Source of the DNA: Oscillospiraceae bacterium
Lineage (GTDB): Bacteria > Bacillota > Clostridia > Oscillospirales > Ruminococcaceae
NCBI GenBank assembly: GCA_025757985.1
Contig: CP107210.1
Coordinates: 2,356,001-2,420,000, forward strand
Reading direction: 5' to 3'
DNA: 64,000 nucleotides
A program made the translations under genes and the position numbers. Below are positions 23,852 through 33,700 of the stretch, piece after piece. The stretch's first letter is position 1, and each line of letters starts with the position of its first letter. The notes beneath the pieces are model-generated. The model was given only the letters and a program-made list of their open reading frames with translations. It was not told the origin of the DNA and made no database searches.

Positions 23852-25408
23852 TCACACCAGCTGTCCAATCGTCCAGGCCGGCACGGTAAAGTCCAGTTCC
23901 AATTTGCCATCGGCCCCCACCGTGTAAACGGTTTGCTCCAACATCTCCCCCTGCAGACGCAGCATCTGCTCCTGCTCGCGGGTCGGGGCAGTGGGCGCCC
24001 CCATCGCGTTCCAGAGATGCACGGCCTCAGCCCCCGGTTTGAGCAGCCGCAACGTATAGCTGTCGCCGGGACGCAGGCCGGTCAGGGTGAAGGCATAGCG
24101 GCGCGGCTGCCCGCGGCGCTCAAATTCCTGCGCACGGTTCTGATCAGGGTACATGGACATCGGCACCGTCTCGGTGATCTCATCGGGGTAGTGATAGACG
24201 GCCATCGCCAGCCGTCCATTCCGCCGGGTGGCCATATACCCTTCGCCACTGGCCAAGCATTCCTCCCCAAGCTCGTTCAGAATGCGGTAAGCGTGGAATA
24301 CCGGCTTTTTGATTCCTTGAAGGTTCATCATGCCAAATCCACCGTGGAAGGCTTTCGGCCCGGCGCCTTCTTCCTCAAACACATCGGTGAACGTCCAGTA
24401 GGACAGGCTGTCCGCCAGCCCGGCACATTGTAGGTTGCTGCGCAGCACATACGTTGCGGCAGGCAGATAGTCGTGACTGCAATCGCGGGAGGAGGGGCTG
24501 GAGCTCCATTCCGTCAGGTGAAGTTCCACATCCGGGTAAGCGCTGCGGGCGATGGCTGCCCTGACCCACTGGATGTCCTGCATCAAAGAGTTTTTGCCAC
24601 GGGTCCGCCCGCTGCTTACCCCGTGCCCGTCCAGAGCAAAGTCCGTCGGGTAAGGATGGCATGAAACAAAATCCACCGGCAGGCTGTTTTGCGCGCAGAA
24701 CCGCAAGAATGCGTCGATCCAAACCCCGTGCCAGGAAAGGCTGTCCAGGTCATCCACCTTGAAGGTTGCCTGCTCGGCCACATCCTCAACCTCACCGTCA
24801 AACCGGGCGTCCGGGACAAAGTTGCTGGTGGCGGGCCCGCCCACGCGCAGTTTCGGATCGATTGCTTTCATGCGCAGCACCGTAACACGGTAAAGTTCAA
24901 AATACTGTGAGCGAGTGCCCGCCCAGAACGAATCCAGGTTCGGTTCGTTCCACACCTCAAAGTACCAGTTGCGGACCTCCTCAATACCGTAGCGGTCCAC
25001 CCAATGGAGGACGGCAGCCTCTACCAGGTCAGCCCACTTACCGTAATCATTCGGCGGGGCAATGCGAGCTTTCCACCAGAAAAGGCTCTTGTCGTTGGAA
25101 CAAAGATCCTTGGGCATAAAGCTCAGCTCGACAAAAGGGCGAACCCCCATATCCAGCAACGCATCGAAAAGTGCATCTACATATTGAAAATTGTAATGTA
25201 GCTTTCCATTTTGCAGAGCGCAGACGTGCATATCATCATGGAACAGGCCGTGAAAGCGCAGATAGCGGAACCCACACTCTTTATGCACCATCGCCAGCTG
25301 CCTTTGCCAGTCAGCGCGCAGGCCCTCATTGGCACGCCCGGCCCCAACGCAGTTCGACCACGTGTGCGGCAGCGGGGTGGTCGTATCTTTGCAGTTGATT
25401 GTAACCAT
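23852..25408 (-). CDS. Glycoside hydrolase family 39 (beta-xylosidase-like)
   Basis: The 518-residue protein has the GH39 acid/base motif 'NWYFEVWNEPNLDSFW' near residue 168 and the nucleophile motif 'ELHLTEWSSSPSSRDCS' near 296. 'RFHGLFHDDMHV' at the barrel start and a C-terminal beta sandwich agree. Family members are retaining beta-xylosidases or alpha-iduronidases. Lack of a signal peptide and the cluster context favour xylose or related sugar release from imported oligosaccharides. It starts about 50 bases after the GH51 remnant and leads into GH95 with almost no gap. Confidence 0.88.
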   Translation of the reverse strand: MVTINCKDTTTPLPHTWSNCVGAGRANEGLRADWQRQLAMVHKECGFRYLRFHGLFHDDMHVCALQNGKLHYNFQYVDALFDALLDMGVRPFVELSFMPKDLCSNDKSLFWWKARIAPPNDYGKWADLVEAAVLHWVDRYGIEEVRNWYFEVWNEPNLDSFWAGTRSQYFELYRVTVLRMKAIDPKLRVGGPATSNFVPDARFDGEVEDVAEQATFKVDDLDSLSWHGVWIDAFLRFCAQNSLPVDFVSCHPYPTDFALDGHGVSSGRTRGKNSLMQDIQWVRAAIARSAYPDVELHLTEWSSSPSSRDCSHDYLPAATYVLRSNLQCAGLADSLSYWTFTDVFEEEGAGPKAFHGGFGMMNLQGIKKPVFHAYRILNELGEECLASGEGYMATRRNGRLAMAVYHYPDEITETVPMSMYPDQNRAQEFERRGQPRRYAFTLTGLRPGDSYTLRLLKPGAEAVHLWNAMGAPTAPTREQEQMLRLQGEMLEQTVYTVGADGKLELDFTVPAWTIGQLV

Positions 25409-25457
25409 AGAAATACTCCTAATCCTGTATTGTTGAGTCGGTATTGCTTTTACGGGT

Positions 25458-25634
25458 TAGTCCACCGGGATATGTAACATTCGCAGCGCACTGATAACAT
25501 CTGCACGCAAACTGCCATCCTGATTGGCCACCCCACCATAAATGCAATGGCCAAGATGTTCGGCGAACTGACCGTAGAGATTGCGATGGATCGTACCGAC
25601 TGAACGGTTTGTATTCACAAAAAGCAGTGACATG
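25458..25634 (-). pseudogene. GH51 alpha-L-arabinofuranosidase, N-terminal stub
   Basis: A 58-codon frame begins after a good AAGGAGA site. It encodes 'GTIHRNLYGQFAEHLGHCIY' and 'SLRADVISALRMLHIPV', the opening of GH51 arabinofuranosidases, which continues with LRWPGG in intact enzymes. Here it stops with TAA immediately after 'HIPVD'. The remaining roughly 440 residues are absent, as GH39 begins 50 bases later. The residual start and ribosome site mean a short peptide may still be made and may help translation of GH39. Confidence 0.8.
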
Positions 25635-25699
25635 AAATTCTCCTTACAAATTGCTGCAATCTATTTTGTTCCTGCGCCGCAAGAACGTCAGGGAATCGC

Positions 25700-26848
25700 T
25701 CAGAAAATCCTGAACGCTTTATCTTCCAGACGGAAGATAGCCTCCGCAAAAAAATAATCCGCATAACACATCGTCATGTTGACCCCGTTCTGCCAAGAAG
25801 CGGAACAAAACTGTACAATGGCATCGCATCGATCGGTCCAATCGCTGCGCAGTTCTGCAACGCGGTGCAAAATATGCAGGGCCACCTCGAGACACTGCCG
25901 ACGTAAAGATTCATCTTTGGTTTGTTCATACAGCTCCAACATCCCACATGCAATTACACAGGCGCCGCAATTGTCTTCTTGCGGCGCATCTGCCGGCTGG
26001 CAAAAATCAATCGGCACAAAACCATCTGAGCGCAATACCGACAGGCAATAGCGCGCCACCTTTTCTGCGGTATGAAGGTACGCTTCATCCTGTGTATAGC
26101 GGTACGCCAGCGAAAAGCCGTACAGCGCCCAACCCTGTCCTCTTGTCCAGGCAGAACCGTGGCCATATCCCTGGCCGCCGTGGCTGCACACACGTGCGCC
26201 TGAAACAGGATCAAACTCGACAATGTGGCAAACCGAGCCATTCTGGCGCACAAAACTTTTCTGTACGGTATCCGCGTGCTGGGTTGCAACCTGCGCAAAG
26301 CGAGGATCATTGGTTTCTCTGCTCGCCCAAAATAAAAGCGGGATATTCATCATGCAGTCGATGATTGCCCAGCCGCGGGTATCCTGATCGGGCAAGTCGT
26401 CCCAGGCGCGCAGGAAGCGTCCCGAAGGATTGAACCGGCCTGCCAGCAAACAGGCTGCATGCAATGCGCGTGTGCGCGAATGCAGATCTTTTGTAATCTG
26501 ATAGTCTGCGACTGCTGTTGGAAGCCACATAAAACCAACGTCATGATTCAGTCCGCTGAATGTGTCAAAGCAGCAATCCAGCTTTTCTTCACACAAGGCA
26601 GCGTACTGTTTATACTTGACCTCGCCTGTGCGATGGTACAACTGCCACAGCAATCCACCCCAAAAGCCATTCGTCCACCAGCTTGCATCCATTCCGTCGG
26701 CCGAGTGATTGTCATAGCTTCCATCGCTGCCTGTCGTATAAGGCAATTTGTCTTTGTTTTTATCTGTGACCCAGTCCATCTTTGCCTGGATGCGCTGCGA
26801 AATCTGGCTGGCAAATTGCCGCTCTTTCTCCGTCAACGGGAACTGCAT
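25700..26848 (-). CDS. Glycoside hydrolase family 88 (unsaturated glucuronyl hydrolase)
   Basis: I choose ATG 26846-26848, preceded by GGAGG; the frame is open 126 bases further but through a terminator. The 382 residues form an (alpha/alpha)6 barrel with 'DASWWTNGFWGGLLWQLYH', 'LNHDVGFMWLPTAV', 'WAIIDCMMNIPLLFWAS' and 'GSAWTRGQGWALYGFSLAY'. The aspartates of 'NHDVGF' and 'AIIDCMM' match the two catalytic positions of the family. It hydrates and so cleaves unsaturated uronic acids left at oligosaccharide ends by polysaccharide lyases. This fits the large lyase-like surface protein encoded in the same cluster. Confidence 0.9.
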   Translation of the reverse strand: MQFPLTEKERQFASQISQRIQAKMDWVTDKNKDKLPYTTGSDGSYDNHSADGMDASWWTNGFWGGLLWQLYHRTGEVKYKQYAALCEEKLDCCFDTFSGLNHDVGFMWLPTAVADYQITKDLHSRTRALHAACLLAGRFNPSGRFLRAWDDLPDQDTRGWAIIDCMMNIPLLFWASRETNDPRFAQVATQHADTVQKSFVRQNGSVCHIVEFDPVSGARVCSHGGQGYGHGSAWTRGQGWALYGFSLAYRYTQDEAYLHTAEKVARYCLSVLRSDGFVPIDFCQPADAPQEDNCGACVIACGMLELYEQTKDESLRRQCLEVALHILHRVAELRSDWTDRCDAIVQFCSASWQNGVNMTMCYADYFFAEAIFRLEDKAFRIF

Positions 26849-26886
26849 TCTCGGTTCCTCCAATTTTTTTCTTCTCAATAAATTAG

Positions 26887-26920
26887 GAAGGGGCGCCATA
26901 TCTACTGCGGCGCCCCTTCC
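26887..26920 (-). terminator. Terminator-like hairpin after the solute-binding protein gene
   Basis: GGAAGGGGCGCC pairs exactly with GGCGCCCCTTCC around an 11-base loop, with AATTTATTGAG on the - side. It lies between the binding protein and GH88. It may lower expression of the hydrolases relative to the highly needed binding protein. Confidence 0.7.
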
Positions 26921-26985
26921 AAGGGTTTGCGGGCACCGAAAAATTCCGCACCTGCGTTTACTCTCAGCCCACAATCATTCGATGT

Positions 26986-28563
26986 CTAACTCTCAGTTCC
27001 CTTCAAGCGGTCATAGGCAGTCTGAGAAATCTCGACCACACGGTCCACACCACGGTTGTGCAGCTCCGTGATGAAGCTGTCATACTCGGACTCAAAGTTA
27101 CCGTTGCCCAGGATCCAGCCCATGCACTTTTCATTGACAAAGTCGGTAATGCCGGGCAGCAGCTGGTTGATTTCATCGGATTCCTCGGTGGTGTACTTGA
27201 AGTTGAAGTTGAAATGTTCATCCTCCGGGTACCATTCAGGATGCTCCATGTAAAGCTCGTAGCCAGCCAGGGTTTCCTCATTGGTGGCGACAGCATACTC
27301 CAGCTCCATCGGCTCGATGCCGCCCAGGTGCAGGAGGCAGCCGACATTCTGGCGGGCATCGGTCAGACCAGCCTCATTGTTGAGCATATCCTCGGTGAAT
27401 TGATAGTTGCCGTCCTCATCGATGGTGTAGGTTTCGCCCTCGATGCCATAGGTCATCAGGATTTGGCCCTCATCGCTGTACAGGTAGTCAATCAAACGAA
27501 GTGCGTCATCAACATTCTCGCAGTTCTGCGTGATGCCAGCACCAGCAAACGGTGCCGAGCGGTGGTCCACAACGGTACGGCCATTGGGGGCCTGCACCGG
27601 GGCCATGACCACGTTCTGGAAGCCCGAGATGCTGTCGGCCAGGGTCTTGTTGTACTGGGTCGTAGAAGCAGCCCAGTCATAGGTCAAGCCGCCGAGATTG
27701 TTGCCGTACATAACATTGCGGGCATCATCACGGGTAAAGACTTCAGGGTCGATCAGGCCCTCGGCATACCACTGGATCAGCGCCTCCATACCGGTTTTGA
27801 AGTCCTCCTCCAGGGGATCAAAGACCACTTCGCCCTGGCGGACCATCAGGCCGGTGCTGGAGCAGAACAAGCTGAGCGCATGCTCGGTGAAGTTATCAGG
27901 GGCAGTCAGCCAGCGGGTGATGAACGGGGTCTCGTCCTGCTGGCCGTTGCCATTGGGATCCTGATCCCGGAAAGCTTTCAGCACGGTGTACAGTTCATCG
28001 GTGGTCGTGGGCATTTCGAGATTGAGCTTGTCCAGCCAATCCTGACGGATGACCCAGACGTTGGCCACCGACATTTCCTTCATGCCAGCCACCTGGTAAA
28101 TGTGGCCATCCGAGGCAGTCGAAGCAGTTTTCAGTTCGGGATACTTCTCAAACGCTGCAACGATGTTGGGGCATTTTTCTTCGATCAGATCTTCCAGTGG
28201 AATAAGTCCGCCGTCCATACCGAGCTTCTCGATCTTGCTCATATCCGAGGAAACAACAATATCCGGCATACTGTCAGGGTTGGAAATCATCAGCGTCCAT
28301 GCCTGGCTCTCATCTGTACTGGAAGCCGAGATGGTGTTGGTCAGGGTCACGCCGACACGCTTCTGCAGCTCCTGTGCAACCGGCAGGGAGAAATCCGCAA
28401 CATCAGTGCCGTAGATGTCATGCACCGTCAGTTTGACGGTACCCGATTCGGAGCTGGAACTGGAACTCGACGAGCCAGCAGAACTGCAACCGGCCAGCAT
28501 AGTGGCTGCCAGCAGTGTGGCAACGCCAGGGCGAAGCCAGCGGGAAATGAACGATTTTTTCAT
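26986..28563 (-). CDS. ABC transporter solute-binding lipoprotein (oligosaccharide type)
   Basis: The 525-residue protein has a lipoprotein signal ending 'LLAATMLAGCSSAG' with the lipid-attached cysteine at 26, then a serine-rich linker and a family 1 binding fold ('LPVAQELQKRVGVTLTNTIS', 'YPELKTASTASDGHIYQVAG', 'DQDPNGNGQQDETPF'). It belongs to the LplA-like group that captures oligosaccharides or glycan fragments at the membrane. An AGGAGG site stands before ATG. It follows two permease genes, making a complete import set except for the ATPase. Such systems in Firmicutes borrow a shared MsmX-type ATPase. Confidence 0.92.
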   Translation of the reverse strand: MKKSFISRWLRPGVATLLAATMLAGCSSAGSSSSSSSSESGTVKLTVHDIYGTDVADFSLPVAQELQKRVGVTLTNTISASSTDESQAWTLMISNPDSMPDIVVSSDMSKIEKLGMDGGLIPLEDLIEEKCPNIVAAFEKYPELKTASTASDGHIYQVAGMKEMSVANVWVIRQDWLDKLNLEMPTTTDELYTVLKAFRDQDPNGNGQQDETPFITRWLTAPDNFTEHALSLFCSSTGLMVRQGEVVFDPLEEDFKTGMEALIQWYAEGLIDPEVFTRDDARNVMYGNNLGGLTYDWAASTTQYNKTLADSISGFQNVVMAPVQAPNGRTVVDHRSAPFAGAGITQNCENVDDALRLIDYLYSDEGQILMTYGIEGETYTIDEDGNYQFTEDMLNNEAGLTDARQNVGCLLHLGGIEPMELEYAVATNEETLAGYELYMEHPEWYPEDEHFNFNFKYTTEESDEINQLLPGITDFVNEKCMGWILGNGNFESEYDSFITELHNRGVDRVVEISQTAYDRLKGTES

Positions 28564-28628
28564 GGTATACCTCCTAATTTTTCATTAAAACGGGTAGAAT
28601 CCCTCGTTTTACGTTTGGATGTTGGCAA

Positions 28629-29546
28629 TCAGCCTTTGACGCCGCCAAGCGTGACGCCCTTTTTGAAATACTTTTGAATAAACGGGTAAGCAACAAGCAT
28701 CGGGATGATCGCCACGACGATGATCGCATAGGAAACTGTGACCGCAGCCGAAGTGGTATCCGGGGTGATCGTCAGGGTGGATTCAGACAGGCTCTGCTGT
28801 TCCACCAGCAGTTTTTTCAGGACGACCTGCAGCGGCTGTAACTTATCATTGGTCAGCAGCACGCTTGCCCAGAAGTAGCCGTTCCACCGGGTGACCAGGT
28901 AGAACAGGGTGACAGTGGCCAAACTGGCCTTGGAAAGCGGGAGATAGATGCGGGCAAAAATCGTGAAGGTGTTTGCGCCGTCAATCTTGGCTGCTTCCTC
29001 AAAATCACCGGGGAGCTGCTCGAAGAAGCTCTTGAGGATCACAACATTGTAAACGTTGATGCCGAAGCTGATGATAATTCCCCAGTAGCTATTGGTCAGA
29101 TGGTAGTCTCGGATGGTCTGATACAGCGGGATCATACCGGCGCTGAACCACATGGTAAAGGAGACCAGGAGCGTAAAGAATTTGCGGAACGGGAGGCTCT
29201 TTTTGCTCAGCGCATAGGCAAGCGTAACAGACAGCAACATATTCACGATCGTGCCACCGACCGTAATAATGATCGTGTTGAGGTAGCCGCGAAGCACGCC
29301 GTCTGTCTGTAGTGCTTGCACATAGGAATCAAGATTGAAACCTACCGGCCAGAACATCACGGTGCCATCGCTGACATAAAACGGTTTACTGACCGATGCG
29401 ATCAGGACATACCACAGGGGATAAAATACCAGCAGGCAAATAATGGCAGCAATCAGATTAACGATCCAACTGTAGATGCGGTCGCCCCATGTCATCTTGA
29501 TATGATGATGGCGGTGCATCTTTTTTTCTGTGAGTATACGATTCAT
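28629..29546 (-). CDS. Carbohydrate ABC transporter permease (LplC/MalG type)
   Basis: The 305-residue protein has six predicted membrane helices. It carries the EAA loop 'EEAAKIDGANTFTIFARIYL' near 195-215 that contacts the ATPase. The C terminus 'YPFIQKYFKKGVTLGGVKG' is the standard ending of LplC/AraQ-like permeases. AGGGGAGG precedes ATG 29544-29546. It is the second of two permeases and forms a heterodimer with the product of the preceding gene. Confidence 0.92.
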   Translation of the reverse strand: MNRILTEKKMHRHHHIKMTWGDRIYSWIVNLIAAIICLLVFYPLWYVLIASVSKPFYVSDGTVMFWPVGFNLDSYVQALQTDGVLRGYLNTIIITVGGTIVNMLLSVTLAYALSKKSLPFRKFFTLLVSFTMWFSAGMIPLYQTIRDYHLTNSYWGIIISFGINVYNVVILKSFFEQLPGDFEEAAKIDGANTFTIFARIYLPLSKASLATVTLFYLVTRWNGYFWASVLLTNDKLQPLQVVLKKLLVEQQSLSESTLTITPDTTSAAVTVSYAIIVVAIIPMLVAYPFIQKYFKKGVTLGGVKG

Positions 29547-29561
29547 TTTTACCTCCCCTTT

Positions 29562-30473
29562 TTACCACACCGAAGAGTCGGCAAACTTTTTGCTCAGATA
29601 ATTGGTAACCAGTACCAACACAAGCGCAACCACAGACTCAAACAAACCAGCCGCAGTGGAAAGGCCAAAGTTATTTTGCACAATGCCAAGGCGATACGTC
29701 AGCGTACTGATCACGTCGGCTGTTTCATAGGTAGAAGGCTGATACAGCAAAATGATGGCTTCGTAGCCGACCTTGATAATGCTGCCAACGTTCAGGATCA
29801 GCATCACCACGATGGTGGGGATCAAACTGGGCAGGGTGACGTGCCAGATCTGCTGCAGACGGTTCGCGCCTTCCACGCTGGCGGCCTCATAGAGCTGCTT
29901 GTCAATTCCTGCAAGCGCCGCAATGTACACAACAGTGTTATAGCCGGCAGTCTGCCACAAGGTCATAATAATATAGATCGGGCGGAAGTACTGAGATTGT
30001 ACCAGGAAGTAGGTAGAGTCAAATCCAAGTTTGTTGAGGATCAGGTTAATGATACCGGTGCTGGGCGAGCAGAAATTGACGACTATACCGGCCACAACAA
30101 CCGTTGAGATAAAGTAAGGGATAAACGTAACGGTCTGTGTAACTTTGCTGAGCCATTTCACCCGGACTTCGTTGATCAGAATCGCCAGCAGGATCGGAAA
30201 TGGGAAGCAGATCAGCAGCTGAAGACCGCCCAGGATCAAGGTGTTTTTAAGCGCTCTGGGGAAATCTACCCCTGTGAAAAGGGAGATGAAGTTCTGTAAG
30301 CCTACAAAATTGCTGCCCTCGAATCCTTTGAAGGCGTTGTAGTTGTAAAACGCCATCCGGATGCCGTTCAACGGCACATAGGCAAACAGGATGATCCACG
30401 CAAGCCCCGGCAGTAGAATCAACAGTAACTGCCAGTCCGTCTTTTTGAGCCGCTTTTTTAGAGCAAGTTTCAT
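29562..30473 (-). CDS. Carbohydrate ABC transporter permease (LplB/UgpA type)
   Basis: Start ATG 30471-30473 is preceded by GAAGGAGG; the frame is open another 150 bases but the upstream part looks non-coding and holds the promoter. The 303 residues begin 'LLILLPGLAWIILFAYVPLN', have six helices, and the EAA loop 'EAASVEGANRLQQIWHVTL' near 215. It is the first gene of the import operon. The stop is 15 bases before the partner permease start. Confidence 0.92.
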   Translation of the reverse strand: MKLALKKRLKKTDWQLLLILLPGLAWIILFAYVPLNGIRMAFYNYNAFKGFEGSNFVGLQNFISLFTGVDFPRALKNTLILGGLQLLICFPFPILLAILINEVRVKWLSKVTQTVTFIPYFISTVVVAGIVVNFCSPSTGIINLILNKLGFDSTYFLVQSQYFRPIYIIMTLWQTAGYNTVVYIAALAGIDKQLYEAASVEGANRLQQIWHVTLPSLIPTIVVMLILNVGSIIKVGYEAIILLYQPSTYETADVISTLTYRLGIVQNNFGLSTAAGLFESVVALVLVLVTNYLSKKFADSSVW

Positions 30474-30545
30474 TGCAAGTCCTCCTTCGTTTCTTTCTGG
30501 CCGCATAGCCGCCAGTCGCTGGCCAGTGCTGCCCTTGTTGCCCTT

Positions 30546-30575
30546 GTTATAACACCAAACCGCCGATCGCGTAAA
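30546..30575 (-). promoter_or_regulatory. Predicted promoter of the ABC import operon
   Basis: On -, TTTACG (30570-30575) and TATAAC (30546-30551) are spaced 18 bases. The -35 box is a weak match, as expected for an activator-dependent promoter. Two direct repeats lie just upstream. Confidence 0.45.
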
Positions 30576-30590
30576 TCGCTTGTTTTTTTG

Positions 30591-30652
30591 AGCCGTGCAT
30601 TTTTGTGTGCACCTTTGGCGCAATCATGCAATAATAGCCGTGCATTTTGTGC
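30591..30652. promoter_or_regulatory. Direct repeats, candidate AraC-type activator sites
   Basis: AGCCGTGCATTTTTGTG (30591-30607) and AGCCGTGCATTTTGTGC (30636-30652) are near-identical and 45 bases apart, about four helical turns. They are 16 bases upstream of the predicted -35. Tandem same-face repeats next to a weak -35 are typical of AraC-family activation. The membrane AraC sensor encoded at 35221-37362 is the likely binder; this is inference. Confidence 0.5.
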
Positions 30653-30739
30653 ATCTTGCCAAATTGTTTGGTTGTACATTTTTCTTGCCGCGTACATTTT
30701 TTAATGGCTTGCCAAAATTTATGCATACCTGCGTACTTA

Positions 30740-33700
30740 TTACTTGCCCTTTATTTTAAGGCTGACACCTCTTTTTCCCTTGAGACAGACCAGTGCAACC
30801 GCCGAGATTATCGTCAAAGTCACCCACAACTCAACTGGTGATTCGTCAGCTGTTGCGGGAACTGACGATGTCGCCTTCCCATTGGGGTCCGTGATTACCG
30901 TCACATTGTCATTGTCCGGGGTGTTTGCACTGTCACTTTCGTGGACATCGACCTGATTTCCGGCACTGCCCTGGCCGTCCTGTGCCGTTTCAGTATCTCC
31001 ACCTGATTGGCCGGGCTCTGTATCGCCCTCCTCAACATCCGTATCTTCATCGAATTCGCCAGGTTTTGTTTCCTCCTCAGCAGTAGGGATGCTTTCCTCG
31101 GGTAGCTGCTCCTGTTGGTTGTTTTCAAACTCCGAAATTACCGGATTCGAGATGGTCACGATCACATGCGGACGCAGGGCCTCATTTTCTGAGGTGAGCG
31201 AGTGGAAACTCATCGACGTACTGCCGCCGGTGCCGGTCGCCCTGATTCGCAGGGTTATGATATCGTCGGTGTCCTCTGCCGCGGCCTCGGTAATATCAAT
31301 TCCCTCGCTATCACCCGTATTGTAGCTCTTGTCGCCAGAGGGTTTTGCCGCTTCGCCCAGCAGGGTAACAGCATACTCAGGGATTTCGTAGGTCAGGTTG
31401 GCCCAGTCATCGTAGTCCGTCTCGTCAGACTCGATCCAGTCCACTGCAATCGGGCTTGTCGAACCGCTGCGATAGATCATCACCCGGGCGTCACTAATCA
31501 CCTCACCTGCTTTCAGGCCAAGGCTGCGCAGGTCCACCTTGAGGAATGCATCTTGGCTGCTATCGGCAGTGGTGCTCTGCTCAAAAGTTAAAACCGTGTT
31601 GTCGGTCTTCACAGCGCACTCAGCCACCGCGGGCATCGTGACAGTCAGCGGGTAGCTGCTGATCTCGCCCAGGCCGTTGCCGTAGGCGCTGGCGCTCGAT
31701 GTGCGCGCGCCGGTTGCCTCGGACAGTTCCGATTCGCCATAGGCGTTGACCGCGCGTACCTTATAGTAATATTTCGTGGAGGGGCTCACACCAATGTGAT
31801 AACACTTGGTGTCAGTAAGTGTTGCCGTGTTAAGTTTTTCGTAATTCTGTGCATCCGTGGAAACATAGACGTCATACCCGGAAGCGCCGCTTACAGCATC
31901 CCACTTGATGCAGATAATGTCATCGCTAACAATACTTGTATGGATTTCAGCCGGTGCCCGGTTCGGAGCGCTCTCGTGTCCAGTCACAGGGATGGGTGCA
32001 CAACATCCGCTCTCGTTTCCGTCAGAATTCACTACAGTGATCTTGTAAAGATATTTTTCCCCTGCAACAAGGCCATCGTCGCTGTACGAGGTAGCCGAAA
32101 CCGGCTCTTCATTGACTTTTTCAAACCACATGGCAGGGTACTGGGCGGGATTGTCACTGGTCACCTGCTGGTTCGAACGGTAAATGTTGTAACCAGTTGC
32201 CCCCTGGACGGCACCCCACTGCAAGGTGGCAGTGCCACCCACAGCCGTAGTAACCTGAACGGTGTCCGCCTTTACCTTTGCCGGGCAGAAATTAACCGCA
32301 GCTGTCAAGGTACCGTAGCCAATCATGTGGTAGGTGTCATAGCCGCCATTATAGCAGGTGATTCCCTCGTTGCGCACAAAGGTTGCAGCTTGCGTTGTAT
32401 AGGGTAGCTCAGAGGGGTCCATGTCCTCAATATTCACATAATAGTTATAAACGATCTCATAGATTGGAAGCAGCCATCCCCGGTTGGAGCTGGAGATCAC
32501 AGAGGAATAGACATAGTTGTTGCTGTAGAAGGTGTTGTCATAGGGTACATCCTCGCCTGCCATGTACTTCGCCATATATTCATAGCCGGTCAGGATACGA
32601 TTGTCGCCTGCCCCAAAGCAGTCAATGCTGGGGTCCTGGTTGTACATGGACCAGGCAAATTCCGCCAAATGGCCGATGAGTAGCTGGGAATGGATCTGAT
32701 CCCGTCCGCTTTCCCGGTTCTGCCCAAACTCGTTGATGGCCGCAGTGACGCCGATGTTTTCATCGTGGAAGAACGCGTTCACGGCAGACTGATAAATGGC
32801 ATCGTTTTCGCAGAACACACCGATCGCAAGCATGCCCTTCAGCGCGCAGGCACCTCCGTTGGCTTCACCAAAGTCTTCGATCCAGGGGACAAAGTCCTCC
32901 ATCATCCAACTCTTAAAGTTGAAGATATCCTGTTTGCTCCACAAAGGCTCACCCTTTTCATCGGTTGCGGTGCGCAGGATTTCCGCTGTGTTGCACAGCC
33001 GAAAAGCCATCTGCCCAGCCACAAAGACGGCATCGTGCCCGTCGATTGCAGGGCTAAGCGCAGCATATTTATTCAGAGTTTTGATGGCAGACTGGGCGTA
33101 GCCCGTTTCTCCCGTAATGATATATGCCAGGGTATCCTGGTAGGCAGTCTGGCAGTCCTGCCGGAAAAGGTTATTAAACCCGTAAGGGCTATCTTTCACT
33201 GTGGATGTGTCCGTCCAAATGGTGTTACCCTGATTCACCACAGTTTCATATCCTTTTATGACATAACCACCATCTTTGCTCTCCCTTACACCATCTTCCT
33301 CTAAGATTTCATTGCCCGCGCTTACCCAGGGTTCCATGCCATTTTGGTAGTTGGTGCGGATGGTCTGGATCTGGTCAGACGAGAACATCAAACCGGGATG
33401 GGTGTAATCGCCGTTTGCCTCGACCTGTATAGTAACGGTCCGCTCCTGTGCAGTGGTGCCCGCATCCGGCGTGAAGGTCAGCGCATAGCTGCCCGCATCG
33501 GACGATTCAAGCGCCAGAGTGTTCCAGCTGAACATGCCCTCTACGAACTCAATGCCCAGGGCCTGTGTCTGCTCCAGTTCCAATGGTTCACCATCTTTGC
33601 TAACAGCAGTCAATGCGCCAATGCCGCCCAGCGGTGTGTACTCCTGGTCGATTAGATTTACCGAATACAGATTGCCAGACCAGCCGGAACCTCTGACTAC

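Noticed and set aside
26849..26974. N-terminal extension of GH88
   Set aside because: The extension translates a perfect terminator hairpin; GGAGG before ATG 26848 marks the real start.
27058..28677. 539-codon open frame on + antisense to the solute-binding protein
   Set aside because: Codon content is a mirror of the GC-rich real gene; no ribosome site and no family resemblance, while the - strand gene has a lipoprotein signal and clear fold.
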